A program made the translations under genes and the position numbers. From Martinezella lusitana (lineage in GTDB: Bacteria; Pseudomonadota; Alphaproteobacteria; Rhizobiales; Rhizobiaceae), in assembly GCF_014207095.1 (NCBI RefSeq), contig NZ_JACHBG010000003.1, forward strand, positions 62,001 to 126,000: DNA of 64,000 bases, written 5' to 3'. Shown here one piece after another: positions 17,445 through 25,618 of the stretch (its first letter is position 1; each line of letters opens with the position of its first letter). The notes under the pieces are model-generated. The model ran no database searches and was not told the origin of the DNA. It worked only from the letters and a program-made list of their open reading frames with translations.

Positions 17445-18178
17445 TCGATCCGATCGAGCGCGGCATCGACTGTTTCGACCACCGTCAGGCCGGCGGTCTC
17501 TGCACGCTCGATCATGATCACTTTGATACCGAGGCGCCTGGCCGCCTCGATCTTTCCGTAGGTCGCATCGCCGCCACTGTTCTTGGCGACGACCACGTCG
17601 ATCGCATGCCGCTGCAGCATGGCGAGCTCGTCAGCCAACCGGAACGGTCCCCTGCTATGGATGTAGGCGACTTTGGGCACGGTCAGCGGCGGCTCGACAG
17701 GATCGACGCTACGGACCCAGTAATGATGCTGCGGGGCCGCGTTCGCCTGATGAGCCTCCTGCCGGCCCGTTGCCAGGAAAACCCGCAGGGGCTTGGCCCC
17801 AAGCGCCGCAACGGCTTGCGCGACGCTATGCACCGAGAGCCAGTTATCGCCTTCGACCGGCACCCAGGCTGGACGGCGCAGCGCAAAGGCCGATACGTCG
17901 CTGCGAGCGGCCGCTTCGCTAGCATTGGTGGAAATGCGGGCGGCGAAAGGGTGGGTGGCATCGATCAGGAGATCGATCGCTTCGTCATGCAGATAGCGGG
18001 CCAGCCCTTCCGCACCACCGAAACCGCCGCTGCGAACGGGAACAGGCTGCGGCGCCGGATCGACAGTCCTGCCGGCAAGCGACAGGATAACGTCAAGGTC
18101 TGTGCGAGCGGCAAGCGACGTTGCCAAAGCACGAGCCTCCGCCGTGCCGCCAAGGATCAGAATGCGGACCTTGCCCAT
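17408..18178 (-). CDS. cobK: Precorrin-6A reductase, inverted within the cob cluster
   Basis: NADPH-dependent reduction of precorrin-6A to precorrin-6B. The 256-residue protein has the nucleotide-binding start ILILGGTAEARALATSLAAR, DLLIDATHPFAARISTNASE, FLATGRQEAHQ, and VVVAKNSGGDATYGKIEAAR, all CobK signatures. It is the only minus-strand gene of the cluster. Its ATG sits in CCATGG, sharing bases with a possible cobL start at 18177, and its 3' end overlaps cobJ by 37 bp. Its promoter and ribosome site must therefore lie inside cobL coding sequence, and its mRNA is complementary to the main cob transcript over its full length. Confidence 0.95.
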   Translation of the reverse strand: MGKVRILILGGTAEARALATSLAARTDLDVILSLAGRTVDPAPQPVPVRSGGFGGAEGLARYLHDEAIDLLIDATHPFAARISTNASEAAARSDVSAFALRRPAWVPVEGDNWLSVHSVAQAVAALGAKPLRVFLATGRQEAHQANAAPQHHYWVRSVDPVEPPLTVPKVAYIHSRGPFRLADELAMLQRHAIDVVVAKNSGGDATYGKIEAARRLGIKVIMIERAETAGLTVVETVDAALDRIDHFVSSLMKRGV

Positions 18179-19403
18179 GGCTGAGATATCTTTCGTTCAA
18201 CGTTGGCTCACTATTATCGGCATCGGCGAGGACGGTCCAGCGGGGCTCGGCGACCAGGTTACGCGGCTGATCGCTTCGGCGCCGGTCATCTTCGGCGGAG
18301 AGCGTCATATCGAGCTGATGAGCCCGGTGATAACAGGCGAAACGCATCAATGGCTTTCGCCATTCGAAAGATCCGTCGAAGCGGTCCTTGCCCGGCGCGG
18401 CAAGCCGACGGTGGTTCTCGCCTCCGGCGATCCCTTCTTTTACGGCGTCGGCGCGACGCTCTCGCGGCGCATTTCGGCCAGTGAGATGTCCGTCATTCCA
18501 GCTCCCTCCTCTTTCTCCCTCGCAGCATCGCGTCTCGGCTGGCCCTTGCAGGAGATAACGGTTCTGTCGCTTCACGGACGGCCGATCGATCTCATCCGGC
18601 CGCATCTCCATCCAGGCCGGAAGATCCTGGCGTTGACATCGGACGGCAAGGGGCCGGCCGATTTAGCCGCTTTGCTGCAAGCCTCCGGCTTTGGTCAGTC
18701 TGAACTTATGGTCTTGGAAGCGCTCGGCGGCCCGCATGAGAAAGTCTCCCGGCAAACGGCTGATGACTTCGCCCTCTCCGGCATCAACGATCTGAATATT
18801 TGCGGCGTCGAGGTCAAAGCTGGGGCAGGTGCGCGGATTCTATCGCTGAGCGCCGGCTTGGCCGACGAACTCTTCGAGCATGACGGGCAGATCACCAAGC
18901 GGGAGATCCGCGCGATGACGCTCTCCGCACTTGCGCCGCGTCACGGCGAGTTACTCTGGGACATCGGCGCCGGCTCCGGCTCGGTTGGCATCGAATGGAT
19001 GCTGGCGGACACATCGCTGCGCGCCATCGCCATAGAAGCATCATCAGAGCGCGCGGCGCGGATCCGTCGCAATGCGGCGAATTTCGGCGTACCAGGTCTG
19101 ACCGTCGTCGAAGGAGAGGCGCCGGATGCGCTTGCCGGGCTACCCGTTCCGGATGCGATCTTCATCGGCGGCGGCGGCAGCGACGCGGGGGTACTCGATG
19201 CCGCCATCGTCCAATTGAGAAAGGGCGGCAGGCTGGTGGCCAATGCCGTCACGACCGAAATGGAAGCGCTTCTGCTTGCCGAACAGGCACGCCGGGGTGG
19301 CTCGCTGATCCGTGTCGATATCGCACGTGCGACCGCTATCGGCCGCATGACGGGTTGGCGTCCGGCCATGCCGGTGACGCAATGGTCGTGGATCAAGCCA
19401 TAA
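18162..19403 (+). CDS. cobL: Precorrin-6B C5,15-methyltransferase (decarboxylating)
   Basis: Bifunctional enzyme that methylates C-5 and C-15 and decarboxylates the C-12 acetate, giving precorrin-8X. About 413 residues. The N-terminal CbiE-like half has WLTIIGIGEDGPAGLGDQVT and VLASGDPFFYGVGATLSRRI. The C-terminal CbiT-like half has LLWDIGAGSGSVGIEWMLAD, a SAM-binding motif, and IFIGGGGSDAGVLDAAI. Start choice: ATG at 18162 has AAGGA with 5-nt spacing and overlaps the 5' end of cobK by 17 bp. ATG at 18177 has weaker support but interlocks exactly with the cobK ATG. Twenty bases separate it from cobM. Confidence 0.93.
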   Translation: MRTLPMAEISFVQRWLTIIGIGEDGPAGLGDQVTRLIASAPVIFGGERHIELMSPVITGETHQWLSPFERSVEAVLARRGKPTVVLASGDPFFYGVGATLSRRISASEMSVIPAPSSFSLAASRLGWPLQEITVLSLHGRPIDLIRPHLHPGRKILALTSDGKGPADLAALLQASGFGQSELMVLEALGGPHEKVSRQTADDFALSGINDLNICGVEVKAGAGARILSLSAGLADELFEHDGQITKREIRAMTLSALAPRHGELLWDIGAGSGSVGIEWMLADTSLRAIAIEASSERAARIRRNAANFGVPGLTVVEGEAPDALAGLPVPDAIFIGGGGSDAGVLDAAIVQLRKGGRLVANAVTTEMEALLLAEQARRGGSLIRVDIARATAIGRMTGWRPAMPVTQWSWIKP

Positions 19404-19422
19404 TTCAGGATGAGGTAAAGCG

Positions 19423-20181
19423 ATGACAGTGCATTTCATTGGCGCAGGCCCCGGAGCCGCCGACCTGATCACCGTGCGTGGCCGGGATCTGATCGGCAAG
19501 TGCCCGGTCTGCCTCTATGCTGGCTCGATCGTCTCGCCGGAACTTCTGCAATATTGCCCACCCGGCGCCCGCATCATCGACACCGCGCCGCTGTCGCTTG
19601 ACGAGATCGAGACGGAATATCTAAAGGCTGCCAAAGCTGACGAGGATGTCGCGCGCCTTCACTCCGGCGACCTGTCCGTCTGGAGCGCCGTTGCCGAGCA
19701 GATCCGCCGGCTGGAGCGGCACCGCATCGACTATACGCTGACGCCGGGTGTTCCGGCTTTCGCCGCAGCGGCATCAGCGCTCGGGCGCGAGCTGACCATC
19801 CCGGCAGTCGCTCAGAGTCTGGTGTTGACGCGCGTTTCCGGTCGCGCTTCACCGATGCCGAATAACGAGACGCTGGAGAAATTCGGCGCGACCGGTGCGA
19901 CCCTTGCCATCCATCTGGCGATCCACGCACTTCCAAAGGTCGTCGAGGATCTGACACCGCTCTACGGTGCGGATTGCCCGGTTGCGATCGTCGTCAAGGC
20001 CTCTTGGCCCGACGAGCGGATCGTTCGCGGCACGCTTGCAACGATTGAGGCAATGGTGGCCGCCGAGCCGATCGAGCGGACCGCGTTGATCTTCGTCGGC
20101 CCGTCGCTTTCCGCCAGCGATTTCCGCGAAAGCTCGCTTTACGACCCCACTTATCAGCGACGCTTCCGCGGCCGGCAATAG
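19423..20181 (+). CDS. cobM: Precorrin-4 C11-methyltransferase
   Basis: SAM-dependent methylation of precorrin-4 at C-11, giving precorrin-5. The 252-residue protein has [40 protein letters not shown], which is typical of CobM/Cbi[41 protein letters not shown], and [29 protein letters not shown] precedes the ATG. It is the last biosynthetic gene of this cluster. CobA, CobB, the cobaltochelatase CobNST and the nucleotide-loop genes must be elsewhere. Confidence 0.97.
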   Translation: MTVHFIGAGPGAADLITVRGRDLIGKCPVCLYAGSIVSPELLQYCPPGARIIDTAPLSLDEIETEYLKAAKADEDVARLHSGDLSVWSAVAEQIRRLERHRIDYTLTPGVPAFAAAASALGRELTIPAVAQSLVLTRVSGRASPMPNNETLEKFGATGATLAIHLAIHALPKVVEDLTPLYGADCPVAIVVKASWPDERIVRGTLATIEAMVAAEPIERTALIFVGPSLSASDFRESSLYDPTYQRRFRGRQ

Positions 20182-20260
20182 TTCAAGCAACCGTTGCAAA
20201 ACCCGCCGAAATTTTCTCTAGTCTGCTTCCGAAGCCTACGTCACGGAAGAGGATCAGGGG

Positions 20261-20698
20261 ATGCAGCGCATTACCATCACAATAGATGATGATCTTCTCG
20301 AGACGATCGACAAGATCAGCACGCAACGTGGCTATGCCAGCCGTTCGGAAACTCTGCGCGATCTGGTTCGCGATGCCCTGACGCGCGCCCAGCCAACCAT
20401 CGATGGCGAGGCTGGTTGCTACGCAGCTCTCACCTATGTCTATGAACACGAAACCCGCGATCTCTCGCGCCGGCTGACGAGCGCACAACACAGCCATTAC
20501 GATCTTTCAGTTTCGACGCTTCATGTTCATATCGACGGGCATGATTGCCTCGAAATTTCGGTGCTAAAAGGCAAGGCAGCCGAAATCAAGGCCTTTGCAG
20601 ACAGAGTAGTGACGCAGCGTGGCGTGCGCTTCGGCAATCTGCACCTGATCCCCGCGGATCATGGCGCAGACCATCGCGAAATGCACTCACACGACTGA
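20261..20698 (+). CDS. nikR: Nickel-responsive regulator NikR
   Basis: A 145-residue metal-responsive repressor. The N-terminal ribbon-helix-helix DNA-binding domain covers about residues 1-45 (RITITIDDDLLETIDKISTQ, RSETLRDLVRDAL). The C-terminal ACT-like domain carries the nickel site: H77, H88, H90 and C96 in AQHSHYDLS and LHVHIDGHDCLEI match the E. coli ligands H76, H87, H89 and C95. The C-terminus is His-rich (HGADHREMHSHD), unlike E. coli NikR. It lies 79 bp after cobM with no nickel transporter gene nearby. Its target may be a remote nickel or cobalt uptake system. Confidence 0.93.
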   Translation: MQRITITIDDDLLETIDKISTQRGYASRSETLRDLVRDALTRAQPTIDGEAGCYAALTYVYEHETRDLSRRLTSAQHSHYDLSVSTLHVHIDGHDCLEISVLKGKAAEIKAFADRVVTQRGVRFGNLHLIPADHGADHREMHSHD

Positions 20699-20734
20699 GC
20701 TCACAGGCGAGTTGCCCGCGGACTACAAGGTCAA

Positions 20735-21547
20735 TCAGAGCTGACCTTTGATATAGGCCATGCTTTCCTTGAGGGCGCCGATCGGTTCCTTCAAGGCATG
20801 GACGGCCGAGGCAAAGGGTTCGAAAGATGCCGGGCCGGCATAGCCGGCAGACAGCAGCGACCGTAGCTGTCCGACATTATCGAGACGGTCCTCTGCATCG
20901 ACCAGAACACGATGCGGATCGCGCATGTCGGCAACCGAGACATCGGGATCGCTGACACCAGAAATATGAACAAGGCCCGTCAATTGCGGGAAAGTTGCTG
21001 CTTCACCGGCAAGGTGGTGATGGAAAGTATCATGTACGAGGCGGAAGGTGGACGTCGCACCAAGTTCCTCAATGGCATCAGCCGCTTCACTCTTCAGGCG
21101 CAGCGAGCAGATCTCAAAGCCGAGGGGCTCGACAAGCCCGACGATACCGGCCGCCTCAAGCATCGGCTTCAGGGCCGACAGCGCCTTGCGGAGATTGGCG
21201 CGGCGCACGTCCGGTTCGCGGCCGCTGCCGTCGTTGACTGGAACGAGCACGAGGGCCTTTGCGCCGCAATCGCGCGCATAGTCGATCAGCTCTGCCGCTT
21301 CGCCGGCGCGCTCGTCGTTCCATTCATTGAAACGCTGCAACGCATTGATCGAGGTGATTGTTAGCCCCTGGCGCACGGCCAATTCCCTAACGGCTCTTGC
21401 CGGCGTGCCATCCAGTATCGCGTTCCCAGCGAGATCGTTGCGGATCTCGACGTTATCGATGCCGAGTTCCTTTGCGGCGGCAAAGAACGATTCCAGCGTC
21501 ATGGATGGCGCACACATATGATTGAGCGCGAAACGAATAGAACTCAT
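20735..21547 (-). CDS. iolI: IolI-type sugar isomerase (2-keto-myo-inositol isomerase family; MocC relative)
   Basis: A 270-residue TIM-barrel protein of the AP-endonuclease-2/xylose isomerase-like family. RFALNHMCAPSMTLESFF, LGIDNVEIRNDLAGNAI, LTITSINALQRFNEWNDERA, LVEPLGFEICSLRLKSEA and LVHDTFHHHLAGE closely follow the IolI pattern and include the metal-binding Glu, Asp and His positions. IolI interconverts inososes, and the related MocC acts in rhizopine catabolism. The start at 21547 is chosen because GAGGAGGA is 9-10 nt upstream; a first ATG at 21556 directly abuts the Shine-Dalgarno. Downstream of a LacI-type gene and a perfect palindrome; opposite strand to mocDEF. The substrate is inferred to be an inositol derivative. 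Confidence 0.8.
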   Translation of the reverse strand: MSSIRFALNHMCAPSMTLESFFAAAKELGIDNVEIRNDLAGNAILDGTPARAVRELAVRQGLTITSINALQRFNEWNDERAGEAAELIDYARDCGAKALVLVPVNDGSGREPDVRRANLRKALSALKPMLEAAGIVGLVEPLGFEICSLRLKSEAADAIEELGATSTFRLVHDTFHHHLAGEAATFPQLTGLVHISGVSDPDVSVADMRDPHRVLVDAEDRLDNVGQLRSLLSAGYAGPASFEPFASAVHALKEPIGALKESMAYIKGQL

Positions 21548-21681
21548 TACGGGCATTCCTCCTCAAGGCCTCCAGCCGCAGAGACATTCCAGATCCGCAG
21601 CGCTTGCTTGTGAAGCACTAGCGATATTCATACCATTCTTCCATCGGGCTCAGCCGTCATTTCTGATAGAATTCTCTGAAA

Positions 21682-21701
21682 AATGATGGAATTCCATCAT
21701 T
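21682..21701. promoter_or_regulatory. Perfect 20-bp palindromic operator before iolI
   Basis: AATGATGGAATTCCATCATT is perfectly self-complementary, with an even centre as expected for LacI-family operators. It lies 4 bp beyond the stop codon of the LacI-type gene and 135 bp before the isomerase start, so it probably controls the isomerase independently of read-through. A related copy occurs at 22786-22802. Confidence 0.65.
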
Positions 21702-21705
21702 CCAT

Positions 21706-22734
21706 TCAGATGTTTTCCGAGAGGAAAATTTCAAACGGTAGGAAGCTCTGCCCGGGGACCACGGCCTCATCGCTTTCGACCGACCTGATCATCAGGTTCA
21801 TCAGTTCACTGCAGAGCGCCGGCAGCGGCGTGCCGATCGCCATGGCGACGACATCGTCGGCAAGCGCCGCCCTCGATTCCGGCGTCAACTCGTTGACGAC
21901 GGCAATTAGCTTGCCGGACAGCCGCTCTTCGCGAATGGCCGAAATCGCTCCCTCCATACCGCCGCCGCAGACGTAGAAGCCGATGAGGTCGGGATGCTTT
22001 TTCAGGAGATCGAGCGTCGCCTCATGCGTAATTTCGGGCGTATCGAGATTGATGAGCGTATCCAGCACTTCGAAATCGGGCGCATTCTCGCGGAAATAGG
22101 AGCGAAAGCCGATCTCGCGCAACTCATGGCCAAGGAAGCGATGACTGCCGACGAAACAAGCGACTTTGCCTGGGCGGCGCGCCGAGCGCGCGATGGTCCA
22201 GGCGGCCGTGCGCCCGACCTTGCGGTTGTCGACGCCGATATAGCCTTGGCGCGCAGTGGTGGAGAAATCCGACAGCAAGGAAAAGACCGGAATACCCTTC
22301 TCCTTCAATTCCTCGATCGCAGTCGTCACAGCCGGATAATCCGGCGCGACAAGCGCAACGGCTTGGCTGCGAGCAGCCACCACTTTCAGCTTCTCGACAA
22401 TCGCCGTCGGCGTTGAGGCGGTTACGAACTCAATTTGAGCGTTGATCCGCGCTGTCGTGACCGCTTGCGCCGCCACCGCGATCTCCTTGGCAAAAGCCTG
22501 GTAGAAGGCCTGAGCGGGCTTCTGCAGGACGAAACCCAATCGATACTGCGGCAGGTCCTCAAAGACGCGCTGCCGCAGGAGGCCAACGGCGTGATACCCT
22601 ATTTCCTGCGCTGCCTCGTAGACCCGGCGTGCCGTTTCCTCTCGCACCCGATGCCGTCCGTTCAGCACGCGATCGATCGTGGCAACGCTGACGCCGGATG
22701 CCTTGGCGAGATCCGATATGGTTGGGCGACGCAT
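21706..22734 (-). CDS. LacI-family transcriptional regulator
   Basis: A 342-residue regulator. The N-terminal LacI helix-turn-helix and hinge are in residues 4-55 (TISDLAKASGVSVATIDRVL, then NGRHRVREETARRVYEAAQE). The rest is a periplasmic-binding-protein-like effector domain: LGFVLQKPAQAFYQAFAKEI, VALVAPDYPAVTTAIEELKE, GYIGVDNRKVGRTAAWTIAR, VCGGGMEGAISAI. The type-1 binding fold suggests a sugar or cyclitol effector. It sits between the isomerase (same strand, downstream) and mocDEF (divergent), so it most likely controls both through the palindromes on each side of it. Confidence 0.9.
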   Translation of the reverse strand: MRRPTISDLAKASGVSVATIDRVLNGRHRVREETARRVYEAAQEIGYHAVGLLRQRVFEDLPQYRLGFVLQKPAQAFYQAFAKEIAVAAQAVTTARINAQIEFVTASTPTAIVEKLKVVAARSQAVALVAPDYPAVTTAIEELKEKGIPVFSLLSDFSTTARQGYIGVDNRKVGRTAAWTIARSARRPGKVACFVGSHRFLGHELREIGFRSYFRENAPDFEVLDTLINLDTPEITHEATLDLLKKHPDLIGFYVCGGGMEGAISAIREERLSGKLIAVVNELTPESRAALADDVVAMAIGTPLPALCSELMNLMIRSVESDEAVVPGQSFLPFEIFLSENI

Positions 22735-22884
22735 GGCTGCTCCTGAGATATACCATCACTGATGACGCTTGAATTTGATAGGTTTTGATAGATTCCATCA
22801 TTCCCGCATTGAGGCAAGCGAAAAGTCGATCTATCGTTTCCGACATCAAGGGCGATGGGCTGTTGCACGTCGCGGGAGGCGGGG
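22735..22884. promoter_or_regulatory. Divergent promoter region LacI-type regulator / mocD with second operator-like site
   Basis: A 150-bp region. TGATAGATTCCATCATT at 22786-22802 reproduces the TTCCATCATT half of the 20-bp palindrome, opposed to an imperfect TGATAGA half with one base less spacing. Placed to control both the regulator and the mocDEF operon. Binding is inferred. Confidence 0.5.
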
Positions 22885-23973
22885 ATGACGACGATTATCA
22901 AGCGTGACTACGATCTGCTCGGCGCAAGCGGCAAACTGGCGGTGGAGACCGGACTGGCCGCCGCCGAATGGTATCACACGGATGTTGTGCGCAAGGACAT
23001 GAAGGCGCTGATGCAGCGCTCGGATGCTCCGGCAATCCGCGACACCATCATCTGGCTTGGCGGTATGCTGGTCTTCGCCGCGCTGGGCGTCTACTTGTGG
23101 GGATCCTGGGTCTGTATTCCGTTCTTTCTCGCCTATGGCGTCCTCTACGGTTCGGCCTCCGACAGCCGCTGGCATGAATGCGGCCATGGCACGGCCTTCA
23201 AGACCCGGTGGATGAACGACGCGGTCTATCAGATCGCCTGCTTCATGATCATGCGCAATCCGGTGACTTGGCGCTGGAGCCATGCACGCCACCACACGGA
23301 TACCGTCATCGTCGGCCGTGACCCCGAAATATCAGTCATGCGACCGCCGGATCTCTTCCGCCTCGTTCTAAATTTCTTTGGCGTCCTGGATGCCTGGCAC
23401 GCCGTCGTCGACATGTTGCGCAACGCTTCCGGGGTTGTCAGCACCGCGGAAAGGACCTTCATACCCGAGATGGAGCAGCCGAAGGCCATTCGCATCGCCC
23501 GCATCTGGCTTGCCATCTATATCGTGACCATCGCGACGACGATCGCCACGGGTTCCGTCCTGCCGCTGATGCTGATCGGTCTTCCGCGCCTCTACGGCGC
23601 CTGGCATCACGTCCTAACCGGCCTGCTGCAGCATGGCGGCCTCGCCGACAACGTCATCGATCATCGGCTGAACAGCCGCACCGTGATGATGAATCCGATC
23701 AGCCGCTTCATCTACTGGAACATGAACTATCACGTCGAACACCACATGTTCCCGATGGTGCCCTATCACGCGCTGCCGAAGCTGCATGCGATGATCAAGC
23801 ACGACCTGCCGGCGCCGAACCCATCCATGTGGTCCGGCTATCGCGAGATGATACCGGCTTTCCTGCGGCAATTGCGCAATGAGGACTATTTCCTGAAGCG
23901 CGAACTGCCGCCGACGGCTCGGCCCTATCGCGAGGAGTTCCACAGCGAACTTCCAGCCGCAGCCGCTCAATAA
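22885..23973 (+). CDS. mocD: Fatty-acid-desaturase-fold oxygenase, MocD-like
   Basis: A 362-residue membrane di-iron oxygenase. The three histidine boxes are H97ECGH, H133ARHH and H283VEHH. Hydrophobic helices flank them (LGGMLVFAALGVYLWGSWV, then WLAIYIVTIATTIATG). In rhizopine catabolism MocD, with ferredoxin MocE and reductase MocF, removes the methyl group of 3-O-methyl-scyllo-inosamine; the same three-gene order follows here, which is the main reason for the name. The start at 22885 has GGGAGG 8 nt upstream; the frame extends 10 residues further without conserved residues. First gene of a three-gene operon. A generic desaturase or hydroxylase on another substrate remains possible. Confidence 0.82.
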   Translation: MTTIIKRDYDLLGASGKLAVETGLAAAEWYHTDVVRKDMKALMQRSDAPAIRDTIIWLGGMLVFAALGVYLWGSWVCIPFFLAYGVLYGSASDSRWHECGHGTAFKTRWMNDAVYQIACFMIMRNPVTWRWSHARHHTDTVIVGRDPEISVMRPPDLFRLVLNFFGVLDAWHAVVDMLRNASGVVSTAERTFIPEMEQPKAIRIARIWLAIYIVTIATTIATGSVLPLMLIGLPRLYGAWHHVLTGLLQHGGLADNVIDHRLNSRTVMMNPISRFIYWNMNYHVEHHMFPMVPYHALPKLHAMIKHDLPAPNPSMWSGYREMIPAFLRQLRNEDYFLKRELPPTARPYREEFHSELPAAAAQ

Positions 23974-23998
23974 ACTGGATGTGTACAGGGAGGAAAAT

Positions 23999-24310
23999 AT
24001 GAGCAACTGGATCGAAGTCTGTACTGCCGACGCGATCGACGAAGAAGACGTCATCCGTTTCGACCATGACGGCCGAACCTTCGCCGTCTACCGCAGCCCC
24101 GAGGATGATTATTTCGCCACTGACGGCCTGTGCACACACGAGAAGATCCATCTCGCCGATGGTCTCGTCATGGACAACATCATCGAATGTCCCAAGCACA
24201 ATGGCCGCTTCGACTATCGCACCGGCGAAGCCAAGGGAGCTCCGGTCTGCGTCAACCTGCAAACCTATCCGGTCAAAGTCGAAAACGGCACCGTCTTCAT
24301 CGGGCTCTGA
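23999..24310 (+). CDS. mocE: Rieske-type 2Fe-2S ferredoxin, MocE-like
   Basis: A 103-residue Rieske ferredoxin. The cluster ligands are C45 and H47 (LCTHEKIHLADG), then C64 and H67 (ECPKHNGRFDYRTG), the C-x-H-x16-C-x2-H spacing of bacterial ferredoxins that feed oxygenases. A strong AGGGAGGAAA precedes the ATG. Located 25 bp after mocD and 10 bp before mocF, so it is the electron carrier between the MocF reductase and the MocD oxygenase. Similar small Rieske proteins serve nitrite reductases and ring hydroxylases, but the neighbours exclude those here. Confidence 0.9.
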   Translation: MSNWIEVCTADAIDEEDVIRFDHDGRTFAVYRSPEDDYFATDGLCTHEKIHLADGLVMDNIIECPKHNGRFDYRTGEAKGAPVCVNLQTYPVKVENGTVFIGL

Positions 24311-24320
24311 GGAGGAGACC

Positions 24321-25547
24321 ATGCCGCATTTTGTCATCGTCGGCGCAGGTGAATGCGGCGCGCGCGCTGCCTTCTTACTTCGCGAAAAGGGATTTGAGGG
24401 CGAGATTACCCTGATCGGCACCGAAAAGATTGCCCCATACGAACGTCCGCCACTTTCGAAAGGTGGATCGGGTGATGCACCGGAACCGAAATTCGTCGCC
24501 ACATTGGAACGGTATCAGGAGCAGTCGATCGATCTAAGGCTCGATGCGACGGTGACAGCGATCGATGCTGCCTGTAAGACGATCAGCCTCGCCGACGGGC
24601 AAAGACTCCACTACGACAAACTTCTGCTCGCAACTGGAGCCACGGCGCGGAGTCTCCCCGGCGTCGATGGCATCTCCCGTCGCATCCGTATGCTGCGGAC
24701 CCATGCGGATGCGGTAGCTTTGCACACGGGCCTTCATCCCGGCCGGCATATTGCCATCATCGGCGGCGGTTTCATCGGTCTCGAATTCGCGGCTACGGCG
24801 CGCCTGCGTGGCGCCGATGTCACCGTCATCGAGGGCCTGCCGCGGGTGTTGAAGCGCAGCGTGCCGGAGGAGATCGCCGAAGCGATCGCGGAACGCCATC
24901 GTCAGGAGGGCGCAAGTATCCGTTGCGGCCAGAGCATCCAGGCCGTGCAAGAGGATGCCGACAAGATCGTCGTCCGTTTGGCCAACGGCGAAATCATCTC
25001 GGCCGATCTGTTGCTCGTCGGCATCGGTGCCTTGCCGAATATCGCGCTTGCCGCGCAAGCGGGGCTTGTGATCGACAACGGCATTGCCGTCAATGAGCGC
25101 CTTGAAACTTCCATTGCCGACATCTATGCGGCGGGCGATTGTTGCTCCTTCCCCCTGGCACTTTACGGCGGTCGGCGCGTGCGCCTCGAATCCTGGCGCA
25201 ACGCACAGGAACAGGCACATCTGGCTGCGGCCAATATGCTGGGAGAAGGTGCGGAAATATCCGCCGTACCGTGGTTCTGGTCGGATCAATATGATCTGAC
25301 GCTGCAGATCGCCGGCCTGGCGGATGAGGCGACCGTTCATGTAAGACGAGACCTCGATGACGGGGCATTCATCCTGTTTCATTTGAGCGCCGATGGGCGA
25401 TTGCTCGCCGCAAGCGGCATCGGACGCGGCAATGCCATCGCGCGCGATATTCGCCTCGCCGAAATGCTGATTGCAGCCCGCGCCCATCCGGATCACAATG
25501 CCCTGGCGGCAAGCACCGTCAAACTGAAGTCGTTGCTTGCAGCATAA
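24321..25547 (+). CDS. mocF: Ferredoxin-NAD(P) reductase, MocF-like
   Basis: A 408-residue FAD-dependent ferredoxin reductase of the oxygenase-coupled (BphA4-like) family. The FAD motif is FVIVGAGECGARAAFLLREK, then PYERPPLSKGG. The NAD motif is IAIIGGGFIGLEFAATARLR. The family motifs AAGDCCSFP and ESWRNAQEQAHLAAANMLG, and WFWSDQYDLTLQIAG near the C-terminus, are all present. GGAGGAGACC precedes the ATG at 24321. Completes the mocDEF electron chain: NAD(P)H to MocF, to MocE, to MocD. Confidence 0.92.
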   Translation: MPHFVIVGAGECGARAAFLLREKGFEGEITLIGTEKIAPYERPPLSKGGSGDAPEPKFVATLERYQEQSIDLRLDATVTAIDAACKTISLADGQRLHYDKLLLATGATARSLPGVDGISRRIRMLRTHADAVALHTGLHPGRHIAIIGGGFIGLEFAATARLRGADVTVIEGLPRVLKRSVPEEIAEAIAERHRQEGASIRCGQSIQAVQEDADKIVVRLANGEIISADLLLVGIGALPNIALAAQAGLVIDNGIAVNERLETSIADIYAAGDCCSFPLALYGGRRVRLESWRNAQEQAHLAAANMLGEGAEISAVPWFWSDQYDLTLQIAGLADEATVHVRRDLDDGAFILFHLSADGRLLAASGIGRGNAIARDIRLAEMLIAARAHPDHNALAASTVKLKSLLAA

Positions 25548-25618
25548 GATCGCGGTTGGAACTTGACGAAAGGCGTCGAACCATAAATGTCTTCCTGTAA
25601 CGGCAAACGGGGAAAGCG

